Source of the DNA: Rugosimonospora acidiphila
Lineage (GTDB): Bacteria; Actinomycetota; Actinomycetes; Mycobacteriales; Micromonosporaceae
Length of the DNA: 64,000 nt
Reading direction: 5' to 3'
NCBI RefSeq assembly: GCF_039543385.1
Contig: NZ_BAABJQ010000004.1
Location: 248,001-312,000, forward strand
The notes under the pieces are model-generated. The model did no database searches, was not told where the DNA came from, and saw only the letters and a list, made by a program, of their open reading frames with translations. Position 1 is the first letter of the stretch. Each line of letters starts with the position of its first letter. Position numbers and translations under genes: made by a program. Positions 16,128-24,117 of the stretch are shown here, piece by piece.

Positions 16128-17507
16128 TCATTGTCCCCGATCGTCCGGCGCGGCATCGACGCAGGCCGCGGCAACCGCCCCGATCGGGTCGAGATAGCAC
16201 CGGGCCAGCAACGACATCCACCGGTGAACCGCGTCCTCGCCGGCGGCCAGCGGGCCGGGGCGGAAGTGCGGCGAGGACAGCCCGCGCTGAACGGACTCGC
16301 AGGCCGCCCAGTCCTGACGGTTGGTGAGGTCCCAGAAGTCCACGGCGTAGCCCGGATCCGTACCGACCCGGGGGAAGTACCAGGCGCACTCCACCCGGGT
16401 GGCACCGGGCGACAGCGGCTCCAGCCGGTGGGTCATCACGTAGTCCGGGTGCGCCGAGATCAGCAGGTTCGGAAAGACGGCCACATAGCGAACGGTCCCC
16501 TCGGGCGCGCCCTCGATGGCGGTGCCCGCCGACCGGCCGTCCAGCGACATCGTCTCGGCGGTTGGGCGCAGGTCCATCGCACCGCCCACCCAGGCACCGG
16601 GCAACGCCCAGTTCTGCCCCGATCGCGGCGGCGAGACCCGGCACAACTCGGGATGGATCAGCGGGCAGTGGCAGCACTCCTGGTAGTTCTCGACGATCAC
16701 CTTCCAGTTGGCGGCCACCCGATACTCATGCCGGGCGCCGCGCCACAGCGACCCGGGCCGGTAGGGCGCGATCAGGCCGGCCAGCCCGCCGAGGTAGCTC
16801 GGGAACGGGGGCGCGCCGCCGAGGGCGTTGACGAACACCCAGCCGTGCCACACCTCCACCGGAAGTTCGACCAGACCGTACCGGGCCGGGTCGAACGGCG
16901 ACGTGGCCACCACGCCGGCCCCGGGCGCGCGGGCCAGCGAACCGTCCAGCCGGTACGACCAGCCGTGGTACGGGCAGATCACCGACGGGCGGCCGGCCGT
17001 ACCCCCATCAGGCAGCAATTCGTGCCCTCGGTGCCGGCACACGTTGGCGAACCCGCGCACGCCGCCGTGCCCGCGCCCGTCGCCGTCGCCGCCGCCGTCG
17101 CCGCCGTCCCCGCCGTGCCCGACATTCCGGGCGGGCGCGGTCAGCAGGACGCCGACGTCGCCGACGGTCAGCGCGCGCTGCGTGATCTCGCTGCCGCCGA
17201 GTCCGTCGCCGGCAGCGAGGGGACTCTCGGCGCCGAAAAGAACGCCGGGGCCGGGCCGGCCGCCGGCGAAGAGGTCGTCCACGCGGCCGACGCAGGTCCA
17301 GGCGCCGGCGAACAGCTGCCGGCGCTCCCAGTCCAGTACCGCGGGATCGGTGTAGGCCGCGGCGGGCAGCGTCCGGGACGCGCCGAACGGTCGCAGCGCC
17401 TCGGCGACCGCGGCGGGATCGAGCGGCGCGGCCGGCCCGAATGATCCCGCTGGCCCGGGCCACCCGGATGATCCGACCGACCCGGATGATCCGACTGGCC
17501 CGGTCAT
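16128..17507 (-). CDS. Rieske non-heme iron oxygenase, alpha subunit type
   Basis: A 459-residue oxygenase of the ring-hydroxylating or choline-monooxygenase-like family. The Rieske cluster ligands are C157 and H159 (CRHRGH) and C178 and H181 (CPYHGW). The mononuclear iron histidines are in ENYQECCHCPLIH (H280 and H285). A Gly/Asp-rich stretch at residues 130-149 is inserted between the first strands of the Rieske domain and is probably a disordered loop. The first 25 residues are Gly/Ser/Pro repeats encoded by short direct repeats, so the true start is uncertain. No beta subunit or reductase lies nearby. The substrate is unknown. Confidence 0.87.
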   Translation of the reverse strand: MTGPVGSSGSVGSSGWPGPAGSFGPAAPLDPAAVAEALRPFGASRTLPAAAYTDPAVLDWERRQLFAGAWTCVGRVDDLFAGGRPGPGVLFGAESPLAAGDGLGGSEITQRALTVGDVGVLLTAPARNVGHGGDGGDGGGDGDGRGHGGVRGFANVCRHRGHELLPDGGTAGRPSVICPYHGWSYRLDGSLARAPGAGVVATSPFDPARYGLVELPVEVWHGWVFVNALGGAPPFPSYLGGLAGLIAPYRPGSLWRGARHEYRVAANWKVIVENYQECCHCPLIHPELCRVSPPRSGQNWALPGAWVGGAMDLRPTAETMSLDGRSAGTAIEGAPEGTVRYVAVFPNLLISAHPDYVMTHRLEPLSPGATRVECAWYFPRVGTDPGYAVDFWDLTNRQDWAACESVQRGLSSPHFRPGPLAAGEDAVHRWMSLLARCYLDPIGAVAAACVDAAPDDRGQ

Positions 17508-17557
17508 CGTCGGGCGGGGGCCGCGTCGGCCCGGCGGCCGCGCGGCTCGGTCGGCTC

Positions 17558-17653
17558 CGCGCCCGATGAGACGTCGATGGCTGTGCTCGATGGAACGTCA
17601 CTGACCGCGCCCGATGAGATGTCGATGGCCGCGCCCAGTGGAACGTGGATGTC
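17558..17653. repeat. 48-bp imperfect tandem duplication
   Basis: Two adjacent 48-bp units (17558-17605 and 17606-17653) both begin CGCGCCCGATGAGA and share about 38 of 48 bases. They lie in the divergent region between the Rieske oxygenase and the exonuclease III gene. No function is evident. Confidence 0.55.
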
Positions 17654-17756
17654 GGTGTGCACCCCGGCCCTCCGATCGATCAACCCAGATCGTAGACACG
17701 CGCCGCCCCGCCGCGCTGCCCGCGCCGGCCGGCGCCGCGGCGGTTACCGTAGGCGA

Positions 17757-18521
17757 ATGCGCCTGGCCACCTGGAACGTCAACTCGGTCACCGCCCGGCT
17801 GCCCCGGCTGCTCGACTGGCTGCCGGCGGTGGCGCCGGACGTGGTGTGCCTTCAGGAGACCAAGACGGCGGAGTTCCCGACGACCGAGGTCACCAAGCTC
17901 GGGTACGAGGTGGCCGCGCACGGCTCCGGCCGGTGGAACGGGGTGGCGGTGCTGTCCCGGGTCGGGCTGGCCGACGTGAGCCTCGGGTTCCCCGGCGAAC
18001 CGGGCTTTCCGGACCCGGAGGCGCGGGCCATCGGCGCCACCTGCGGCGGGCTGCGGGTCTGGTCGGTCTACGTGCCGAACGGTCGCACCATCGACTCGCC
18101 GCACTACCAGTACAAGCTGGCCTGGTTGGCGGCGCTGCGCAGCGCCCTGGAGCCGGAGCTCGCGGCCCATGACCGGCTCGCCGTGTGCGGGGACTTCAAC
18201 GTGGCGCCCACCGACGCGGACGTCTGGGACCCGGCCGCGTTCGCCGGCTCGACCCACGTGACCGAGCCCGAGCGGGACGCCCTGGCCGCGCTGCGCGGGC
18301 TCCGCCTGGTCGACGTGGTACCGCGCCCGATGAAGGGGCCGAACCCGTTCACCTACTGGGACTACCGGGCCGGCATGTTCCACCAGGACATGGGCATGCG
18401 CATCGACCTGGTCTACGCGACGCGGCAGGTCGCCGAGGCGGTCCAGGACGCGTACATCGACCGGGAGGCGCGCAAGGGCAAGGGGCCCTCCGATCACGCC
18501 CCAGTCGTGATCGACTTCTGA
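17757..18521 (+). CDS. xthA: Exonuclease III family AP endonuclease/nuclease
   Basis: A 254-residue member of the endonuclease/exonuclease/phosphatase superfamily that incises abasic sites and digests DNA 3' ends in base excision repair. Motifs: TWNVNS with catalytic Asn, CLQETK with the metal-binding Glu, YVPNG, GDFNVAPTD, and the C-terminal GPSDHAPV with the catalytic His. The spacing matches ExoIII/Xth. ATG at 17757 gives MRLATWNVNS, the normal start; the open frame upstream runs through a tandem repeat and is rejected. No good ribosome site precedes it, so translation may be leaderless or start weakly. Confidence 0.93.
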   Translation: MRLATWNVNSVTARLPRLLDWLPAVAPDVVCLQETKTAEFPTTEVTKLGYEVAAHGSGRWNGVAVLSRVGLADVSLGFPGEPGFPDPEARAIGATCGGLRVWSVYVPNGRTIDSPHYQYKLAWLAALRSALEPELAAHDRLAVCGDFNVAPTDADVWDPAAFAGSTHVTEPERDALAALRGLRLVDVVPRPMKGPNPFTYWDYRAGMFHQDMGMRIDLVYATRQVAEAVQDAYIDREARKGKGPSDHAPVVIDF

Positions 18522-18553
18522 GACCCTCCGCCGCCAGGCCCTAGGGTGGGCTG

Positions 18554-20128
18554 ATGAGTGACATCCCTCAGCGCGCCGACGTCGTGATCATCGGCGCCGG
18601 ACACAACGGCCTGGTCGCCGCGGTGCTGCTGGCCCGCGCCGGACTCGCGGTCACGGTGCTGGAGGCGGCGCCGGTGATCGGCGGGGCCGCCCGCACCGAG
18701 CACCCCTTCCCGAAGGTGCCCGGCCTGGGGCACTCCACCGGCTCGTACCTGCTGGGCCTGATGCCGCCGGAGCTGATCGCGAAGCTCGGCGTGGACATCC
18801 CGGTGCTGCGCCGGGACCCGCACTACTTCCTGCCCACGCCCGGCGGGCCGGGCGCGCCGTACCTGCTGTTCGGCCGGGACCGGGCGGCCACCCGGGAGCA
18901 GCTGACCACGTTCTTCTCGGCCGCCGATGTGGCGGCCGACGACGCGATGCAGGCCGAGTTGGCCAGCCTGCGCGAGGACCTGGCCCCGGCCTGGCTGGCC
19001 GAGCCGCTGCCGGTCGAGGCGACCGCCGAGCGCTACATCCGGGCCGAGCTGCGCCAGGTCTTCATCGATCTGGTACGCGGATCCGTCGCCGACTACCTGG
19101 CCCGGTTCGACTTCCAATCCGAGCTGTTGATCGCCATGTACGCGGTGACCGACGGGCTGTCCGGGCTCAACGCGGGTCCCGACGACCCCGGCACCGGCCA
19201 CAATTTCCTGGTCCACAACATGTGCCGGCTACCCGGCTCGGACGGCACCTGGATGATCGCCCGCGGCGGCATGGGTACGGTCTCCGGCACCTTCGCCGCC
19301 GCCGCGCGGGCCGCCGGCGCGACGATCGTGGCCGGCGCTCCCGTCGCGGAGGTGCTGACCGATGCCGGGGCGGCCTCCGGCGTACGGCTGGCCGACGGGC
19401 GCACCGTGGCCGCCACGGTGGTGCTGGGTGCCTGCGACCCGTACCGGCTGTTCGCACTGGCTCCCGGGCTGCCGGTCGAGGACCGCGTCCGCGCGGTACG
19501 CCGCCCCGGCACCACGCTGAAGCTCAACCTCGCGCTGCGCGACCTGCCCGACTTCTCCTGCCTGCCGGCCGGCGCGCCCAGCCCGTTCGGCTCGACCATC
19601 CACCTGCTGCCCGGCTCGGCCCGGGACGGGCGGCCAATGGCCGAGTTGCGCGGGATGTGGGCCGACGTGTCGGCCGGACGGCTGCCCGACGAGCCGACCA
19701 TCGAGTGGTACGTGCACACGACCGTGGACCCCACGCTGCAGGATCCCCAGCGGCACCACTCCTCGGCGCTGTTCGTGCAGTCGGTGCCGTACGACATCGC
19801 CGGTTCGAGCTGGGATGCCGAGCTGCCGTCCTACGTCGAGCGCCTGCTGGCGATCTGCGACCGGTACGCGCCCGGCACCAGCGACCTGGTGGTGGACATG
19901 CTGCCGCTCTCGCCGCCCGGAATCGAGGCGCATTTCGGGATCACCGGCGGGCACATCCACCACGTCGACAACACGGTGTCCTTCACCGACCGGATGCCGT
20001 ACGCGACCGGCCTGCCGGGCCTGTACGCGGGTAGCGCCGGCGCGTTCCCGGCCGGCAGCGTGATCGGGGCGGCCGGACACAACGCCGCCCAGCGCATCCT
20101 GGCCGACCTGGGCCTGCCAGCCGCCTGA
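18554..20128 (+). CDS. FAD-dependent oxidoreductase, phytoene-dehydrogenase-like (PYROXD2/CrtI-related)
   Basis: A 524-residue flavoprotein. The N-terminal Rossmann motif is VVIIGAGHNGLVAAVLLARA with the acidic end LEAAPVIGGAARTE, and the C-terminal FAD motif GLYAGSAGAFPAGSVIGAAGHNAA is typical of CrtI/PYROXD2-like proteins. No carotenoid genes lie nearby, so a carotenoid desaturase role is not supported; many bacterial homologues have no assigned substrate. The start is 32 bases after the exonuclease gene on the same strand, so the two may be cotranscribed. Confidence 0.87.
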   Translation: MSDIPQRADVVIIGAGHNGLVAAVLLARAGLAVTVLEAAPVIGGAARTEHPFPKVPGLGHSTGSYLLGLMPPELIAKLGVDIPVLRRDPHYFLPTPGGPGAPYLLFGRDRAATREQLTTFFSAADVAADDAMQAELASLREDLAPAWLAEPLPVEATAERYIRAELRQVFIDLVRGSVADYLARFDFQSELLIAMYAVTDGLSGLNAGPDDPGTGHNFLVHNMCRLPGSDGTWMIARGGMGTVSGTFAAAARAAGATIVAGAPVAEVLTDAGAASGVRLADGRTVAATVVLGACDPYRLFALAPGLPVEDRVRAVRRPGTTLKLNLALRDLPDFSCLPAGAPSPFGSTIHLLPGSARDGRPMAELRGMWADVSAGRLPDEPTIEWYVHTTVDPTLQDPQRHHSSALFVQSVPYDIAGSSWDAELPSYVERLLAICDRYAPGTSDLVVDMLPLSPPGIEAHFGITGGHIHHVDNTVSFTDRMPYATGLPGLYAGSAGAFPAGSVIGAAGHNAAQRILADLGLPAA

Positions 20129-20136
20129 GCAACCGC

Positions 20137-20162
20137 CCGGGGCTGGCCTCGACCAGCCCCGG
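20137..20162 (+). terminator. Hairpin terminator after the FAD oxidoreductase
   Basis: A perfect 10-bp stem CCGGGGCTGG/CCAGCCCCGG with a 6-base loop begins 8 bases after the plus-strand oxidoreductase stop. It is the first of three consecutive hairpins in this convergent gap. Confidence 0.75.
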
Positions 20163-20170
20163 AAACGGCA

Positions 20171-20207
20171 CCGGACCCCGTAGCACAGGGCAGAGTACGG
20201 GGTCCGG
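20171..20207. terminator. Central hairpin in the convergent gap before cspA
   Basis: A perfect 12-bp inverted repeat CCGGACCCCGTA/TACGGGGTCCGG separated by 13 bases. It can form on either strand and probably backs up termination in both directions. Confidence 0.6.
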
Positions 20208-20213
20208 TTCCCA

Positions 20214-20241
20214 CGTCGTCCCGGCCGGCGCCGGGACGACG
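20214..20241 (-). terminator. Hairpin terminator after the cold-shock gene
   Basis: A perfect 11-bp stem CGTCGTCCCGG/CCGGGACGACG with a 6-base loop lies 8 bases downstream of the minus-strand cspA stop. Confidence 0.75.
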
Positions 20242-20249
20242 ATGATGGT

Positions 20250-20453
20250 TCAGATCGGACGGACGGACTCCGCCTGCGGGCCCTTGGCACCCTGCACGAT
20301 CTCGAACTCCACCCGCTGGTTCTCGTCCAGCGAACGGTAGCCGGTGGTCTGAATCGCGGAGTGGTGTACGAAAACGTCGGCGCCGCCGCCGTCGACGGAG
20401 ATGAAGCCGAAGCCCTTCTCCGCGTTGAACCACTTCACGGTTCCCTGAGTCAT
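20250..20453 (-). CDS. cspA: Cold-shock protein, CspA family
   Basis: A 67-residue single cold-shock domain, the normal family length. RNA-binding motifs RNP1 (KGFGFI) and RNP2 (VFVHH) are intact, and the N-terminus MTQGTVKWFNAEKGFG is canonical. It binds single-stranded RNA and DNA and acts as an RNA chaperone. ATG at 20453 has a GAGGAG ribosome site 8 bases upstream. The 254-base region upstream, down to the end of the MBL-Rieske gene, is locally AT-richer (20585-20680) and probably holds the promoter and a structured 5' leader, as known for csp genes; I could not fix a promoter. Confidence 0.96.
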   Translation of the reverse strand: MTQGTVKWFNAEKGFGFISVDGGGADVFVHHSAIQTTGYRSLDENQRVEFEIVQGAKGPQAESVRPI

Positions 20454-20707
20454 TCTGTTTCTCCTCGGAGATCTTTCGTCCGGCCCCACTCGCTGCGAGG
20501 CCGGTTGGCCGTTTTCGAGCAGCGCTAGCCGGGGCTCATCCCTCGTGAGGAGACGACCGTGCCGCCACCTGGAGGGTGACGGAAGCCAGGTACACAAAAA
20601 CTTCGCAAACTACACTACACCAAAGGGCCCACGATTGTGAGGTACACGCCAGAAGACGTGATCCGTTTTACCCCGCGCCCCTGGTCAGGCCCCGCGCCCA
20701 ACCGCCC

Positions 20708-22291
20708 CTACGCCTCGACGTCGACCGTGGCCGGCCGGCACCGCAGCTCGTGGCCGGCGCTGGTCAGGCAGCGCCCGCTGGTCAGATCGAACTTCCAGCC
20801 GTGCAGCTGGCAGGTCAGCGTCTCGCCCTCGATCACCCCGAACCGGGTCAGGTCCGCCTTCAGGTGCGGGCAGCGCCGCTGCACCACCCAGTCACCCAGC
20901 GTGATGTCCTCGGCGTCGGTGGTGCGCTCGTTCTCGTCGTACCAGCCCTCCGCGTACTGCAGGCGCTCCTCGGACAGGCACTTGAAGAACGAGTATACGA
21001 ACTCGTTGTACTGGCCCACCCGGGCCGCCGAGAACCGGCAGGACAGGAACAGCGAGTTGACCCAGTCCACCTCGCCGATGTGCAGCAGGTGCTCGACCAG
21101 CGCGCGGCCGGTACGGAACCGGTACCGGACCTTCTCGTCGGCGTACTCCCGCACCTGCTTGCCGGGGAAGTCCACGACTATCGAGTCGAGCACCTCGCCG
21201 TCAGGACCGTCGGAGTCGGTCAGGTCGATCCGGACCGGCCCTCCGACCCCCTTGGCGAGGTAGATCGACTCCTCCAGCAGGGGCTCGATCCGCTTCTTCA
21301 GCTCGCCGAGCACGTCGATCTCGGGGTGCCGCCAGGACGCCTTGGCCGCCTCGATCACCGGGCGCTGCCGCTCCTGGTACGCGCGCAGGTGCTCCTCCTT
21401 GCCCGCGAAGAACTCCGCGACGTCGTCCACCGGCTGGGTGGTCCGCGCCTCGGAGACCTCCGAGGAGACGGTCAGCTCGGTGACCGTGCCGGGCAGCAGG
21501 ACGGTCGCGTTGGTGCCGCCGACCTTCGCGTACTCCTCCATGAAACGCTGCTGGTCGGGGAAGATGTTGCCCTCGTCGTCGCCCAGGTCGTTGAACTGCC
21601 ACAGGGCGTCGTCAAGGAAGCACGGCGGCCCGGCGATCGGGAAGACGTGGTCGGCCTTGAGGTCGTCGATGTAGCGGAAGGTGCGGTCGAACTGCCGCTC
21701 GCGCTTCTGCTTGCCGAACGCCGTCTTCGCCGCGTCGGGCAGCTCGTAGACCATCGGGTACCAGATGGCGCCGGAGAACTGCAGCAGGTGCGCGTGCACC
21801 TGACCCAGCTCGGCGAAGGTGGACAGATCGGACGGGCGGGCGTCGTTCTGGTTGAGCAGCCGGACGCCGTCGTACTCGACCCAGAGCGAGGAGTCGCCGA
21901 TCGGCCCGTCGGTCGGGCTGGTCAGCGCCTGAATCATGACCTTGAGCCCGCCGTCGAGCTCGTGCACCTCGTTGGAGGTGGTGCGGAAGAAGTCGGTGAA
22001 GCCCAGCTCGCGCAGCTGGTCCTCCAGCTCGCTGGTCGGGTACTCGGGCAGCAACACCGTCGCCTGCTTGCTCACGAAACGCTTCAGGTGCTCCGCGTCG
22101 AAGTGGTCCCGGTGCAGGTGGGAGACGTACAGGTAGTCGGTCTGCCCGAGCGACTCCCAGTCCAGCTGCGAGTTGTCCGGAAACGGGAACCAGGAGGCGA
22201 AGTAGGCCGGATTCACCCAGGGGTCGCACAGGATGCTTCCCGCCGGGGTGTCGATCCGCATGCTCGCGTGGCCGGTACCGGTGATCCGCAC
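20708..22291 (-). CDS. Metallo-beta-lactamase fold / Rieske [2Fe-2S] fusion protein
   Basis: A 527-residue fusion. The N-terminal third is an UlaG-like metallo-beta-lactamase fold with the metal motif H58-x-H60-x-D62-H63 (SHLHRDHF). The C-terminal 60 residues form a Rieske-type site: C474 and H476 (CPH), then C494 and H497 (CQLHGW). The roughly 250 residues between are rich in charged residues and unassigned. The pairing recalls CMP-N-acetylneuraminate hydroxylase, which also joins Rieske and UlaG-like domains, but there the Rieske part is N-terminal. GTG at 22291 follows an AAGGGG site, so the longer frame is rejected. Cofactor and substrate are unknown. Confidence 0.8.
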   Translation of the reverse strand: MRITGTGHASMRIDTPAGSILCDPWVNPAYFASWFPFPDNSQLDWESLGQTDYLYVSHLHRDHFDAEHLKRFVSKQATVLLPEYPTSELEDQLRELGFTDFFRTTSNEVHELDGGLKVMIQALTSPTDGPIGDSSLWVEYDGVRLLNQNDARPSDLSTFAELGQVHAHLLQFSGAIWYPMVYELPDAAKTAFGKQKRERQFDRTFRYIDDLKADHVFPIAGPPCFLDDALWQFNDLGDDEGNIFPDQQRFMEEYAKVGGTNATVLLPGTVTELTVSSEVSEARTTQPVDDVAEFFAGKEEHLRAYQERQRPVIEAAKASWRHPEIDVLGELKKRIEPLLEESIYLAKGVGGPVRIDLTDSDGPDGEVLDSIVVDFPGKQVREYADEKVRYRFRTGRALVEHLLHIGEVDWVNSLFLSCRFSAARVGQYNEFVYSFFKCLSEERLQYAEGWYDENERTTDAEDITLGDWVVQRRCPHLKADLTRFGVIEGETLTCQLHGWKFDLTSGRCLTSAGHELRCRPATVDVEA

Positions 22292-22514
22292 TGCGGTGCC
22301 CCTTCTGACTCGCGATCCGTACCCCCCGACGCTACCGGAGGCGCCACCGGCGGTGTGCGGATGCTCAGCACTGCCCTCCAACGCCCACCGCCGCCACCTC
22401 CGTAACGTCCACCCGGCCAGGGCACCCGAGGCGGACCGCCCGGTGAGGCTCCCGGACGGCATGCCAAACTAAGCCTGCACCCGATCGAGCGAATGATCAT
22501 CAAAGGGGATCGAC

Positions 22515-22733
22515 GTGGCCGACGAAGAGCCAGTGACCTCACCGGACCAGCACAAGCCGGGCAACGCCAAGTTGGCCCGCATCGGTGCTGTCGGGGTCAT
22601 CGTGGTCCTGCTGGCGATGCTGTGCGGCAACCAGCGCGGCCACATCGAGGACATCTTCTTGATCGTTTTCGCCGCGCTGCTCGCGGTGGTCCTGGTCGGG
22701 GACTGGCTGCTGCGCAAGAACGGCCTGCGCTGA
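22515..22733 (+). CDS. Small two-helix membrane protein (DUF2631-like)
   Basis: A 72-residue protein with a polar N-terminus and two transmembrane segments (about residues 22-37 and 46-63) separated by GNQRGHIED, ending with the basic LLRKNGLR. The layout and the GN-x-x-G-x-x-ED loop resemble the actinobacterial DUF2631 family, an assignment made from memory. GTG at 22515 has an AAGGGG ribosome site. It is divergent from the MBL-Rieske gene. Function is unknown. Confidence 0.75.
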   Translation: MADEEPVTSPDQHKPGNAKLARIGAVGVIVVLLAMLCGNQRGHIEDIFLIVFAALLAVVLVGDWLLRKNGLR

Positions 22734-22790
22734 CCAGCGCGGGTACGCACCCGCGCACCGACCCCATCCGCCCCCGGCAGGCCCCGAACC

Positions 22791-22880
22791 TCACGCATGC
22801 CTACCGGAGCAACGCCTGCCGCGGCCGTCACGCATGCCACCGCGGTAACGCATGCCCCGCCGTCACGCTTGCCACCGCTC
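22791..22880. repeat. Degenerate 17-18-bp tandem repeats
   Basis: About five imperfect units built around TCACGCATGCC or AACGCCTGCC follow one another in the convergent gap between the small membrane protein and the DivIVA-like gene. Each unit contains a variant of ACGCATGCC. No function is evident. Confidence 0.5.
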
Positions 22881-22916
22881 GGCCCCGGAGCACGGCCGCG
22901 ATCCGTGCCGGGGCCG
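22880..22916. terminator. Long hairpin terminator in a convergent gap
   Basis: CGGCCCCGG pairs with CCGGGGCCG, and after a two-base bulge CACGG pairs with CCGTG, around a 7-base loop. It lies 14 bases past the stop of the minus-strand DivIVA-like gene and can serve both converging genes. Confidence 0.75.
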
Positions 22917-22929
22917 GCGGCGTAGCTGC

Positions 22930-24117
22930 TCAGCGTCGCCGCAGGATGTCGCGGACCTCCCGCAGCGCCTGATCCACCTCTGCCTCGTAGTAGCCGCCCG
23001 GCACCAGGTTGAACTGCCCCGGGTCCAGCTCCGTGTCGTTGATCGCCACCGAGGACCGGCTGGACATCGCGCTGAGAATTCCCTCGAACAGGCGATCCAC
23101 CTGGACCGGGTCGTACCCGCTGCCAAACCGGCGCGGGTGGAACGTGCGGCGCAACTGGTCGACGCGGAGGGCGTCTCCGCCCAGACCCGCGGCGGCTCCG
23201 CCGACGCCCAGGTCCTGCGGCATCCTGATCTCGGTGGTCATGTCCGTCTTGCCGTGCCGGCCGGGCTCGAACCCCTCGAAACCCCGGCCGAAGGCGTTGG
23301 TCGGCTCCTCGTACCGGTCGGGCTCCCCATAGCGTGGCGGAGCGTCGTATCGGGTCGGCTCGTCGAACCGGGCGAAGCCGCCGCTGGTCGACGGCGACAT
23401 CGGGGGCACCGGACGGGACTGCGGCGGCGGCATCGGCGGGCGATCGTCACGCACCGGCGGCGGCCCGAACCGGTCCGGCTGGGGCGGCATCATCCGGTCG
23501 TCGCGCATCGGCGGCGGGCCGGCCCGATCCGGCGGCGGCATGGTCCGGTCGTCGCGCATGACCGGAGCCATCCGGTCCGGCCCGCCCATCGGGGCGCCCA
23601 TGGGCGCACCCATGCGCTCGGGCGGCGCGAGTCGATCCGGAGGCGCCATCCGATCCGGAGGTCCGAGGCGGTCGGGCGGCCCCATCCGGTCCGGGGGGCC
23701 CATTCGATCCGGCGGGCCCAGACGGTCCGGGGGGCCTAGACGGTCCGGCGGGCCCAGACGGTCCGGCGGGCCCAGACGGTCCGGCGGGCCCAGGCGATCC
23801 GGCGGTCCCAGGCGGTCAGCGGAGCCCACGCGGTCCTCGGCCATCCGGTCGGCCATCCGATCGGAGCCGCGCGCGCCCGTGCGCTCCTCCAGCTCGCTGA
23901 GCTGCCGTTCGACCCGGTCGAGGTGCAGGTCGACCTGCCACTCGTCGTACCCGCCGAAGCGCACCCGGAAGACCACGTCGTGGACCTCCTGAGCGGCGAC
24001 CGGGGAGCTCGCCTCGCCGTTGAGCGTCGCCTCGACCCGGTCGAGGAAGGTGTCCACCTCGTCCACCTTGTACCCGCGACGCAGCGCCCTTCGCCGGAAC
24101 CGCTGACCTTGACTCAC
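22930..24117 (-). CDS. DivIVA/DivI1A-domain protein with hexapeptide repeats
   Basis: A 395-residue protein carrying four short DivI1A-type motifs: GYKVDEVDTFLDRVE and GYDEWQVDLHLDRVE near the N-terminus, GYDPVQVDRLFEGIL and GYYEAEVDQALREVR near the C-terminus. They are joined by about 190 residues of low-complexity sequence, including roughly a dozen DRLGPP-like hexapeptides and further proline/methionine-rich blocks. DivIVA-type motifs recruit proteins to curved or growing membrane sites. The long linker is probably disordered. The GTG start overlaps the rlmN stop by 4 bases (GTGA). I would place it in cell-growth or division scaffolding, but no direct function can be stated. Confidence 0.8.
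   Translation of the reverse strand: MSQGQRFRRRALRRGYKVDEVDTFLDRVEATLNGEASSPVAAQEVHDVVFRVRFGGYDEWQVDLHLDRVERQLSELEERTGARGSDRMADRMAEDRVGSADRLGPPDRLGPPDRLGPPDRLGPPDRLGPPDRLGPPDRMGPPDRMGPPDRLGPPDRMAPPDRLAPPERMGAPMGAPMGGPDRMAPVMRDDRTMPPPDRAGPPPMRDDRMMPPQPDRFGPPPVRDDRPPMPPPQSRPVPPMSPSTSGGFARFDEPTRYDAPPRYGEPDRYEEPTNAFGRGFEGFEPGRHGKTDMTTEIRMPQDLGVGGAAAGLGGDALRVDQLRRTFHPRRFGSGYDPVQVDRLFEGILSAMSSRSSVAINDTELDPGQFNLVPGGYYEAEVDQALREVRDILRRR
23630..23820. repeat. 18-bp coding tandem repeats (DRLGPP array)
   Basis: About ten to twelve copies of an 18-bp unit close to CGGTCCGGCGGGCCCAGA encode the DRLGPP-type hexapeptides of the DivIVA-like protein. The central copies are nearly identical at the DNA level, so copy number probably varies between strains. 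Confidence 0.9.

Noticed and set aside
20576..22405. 609-codon plus-strand open frame opposite the MBL-Rieske gene
   Set aside because: It mirrors the real minus-strand gene, has no ribosome site and reads as low-complexity Gln/Val/Arg sequence.
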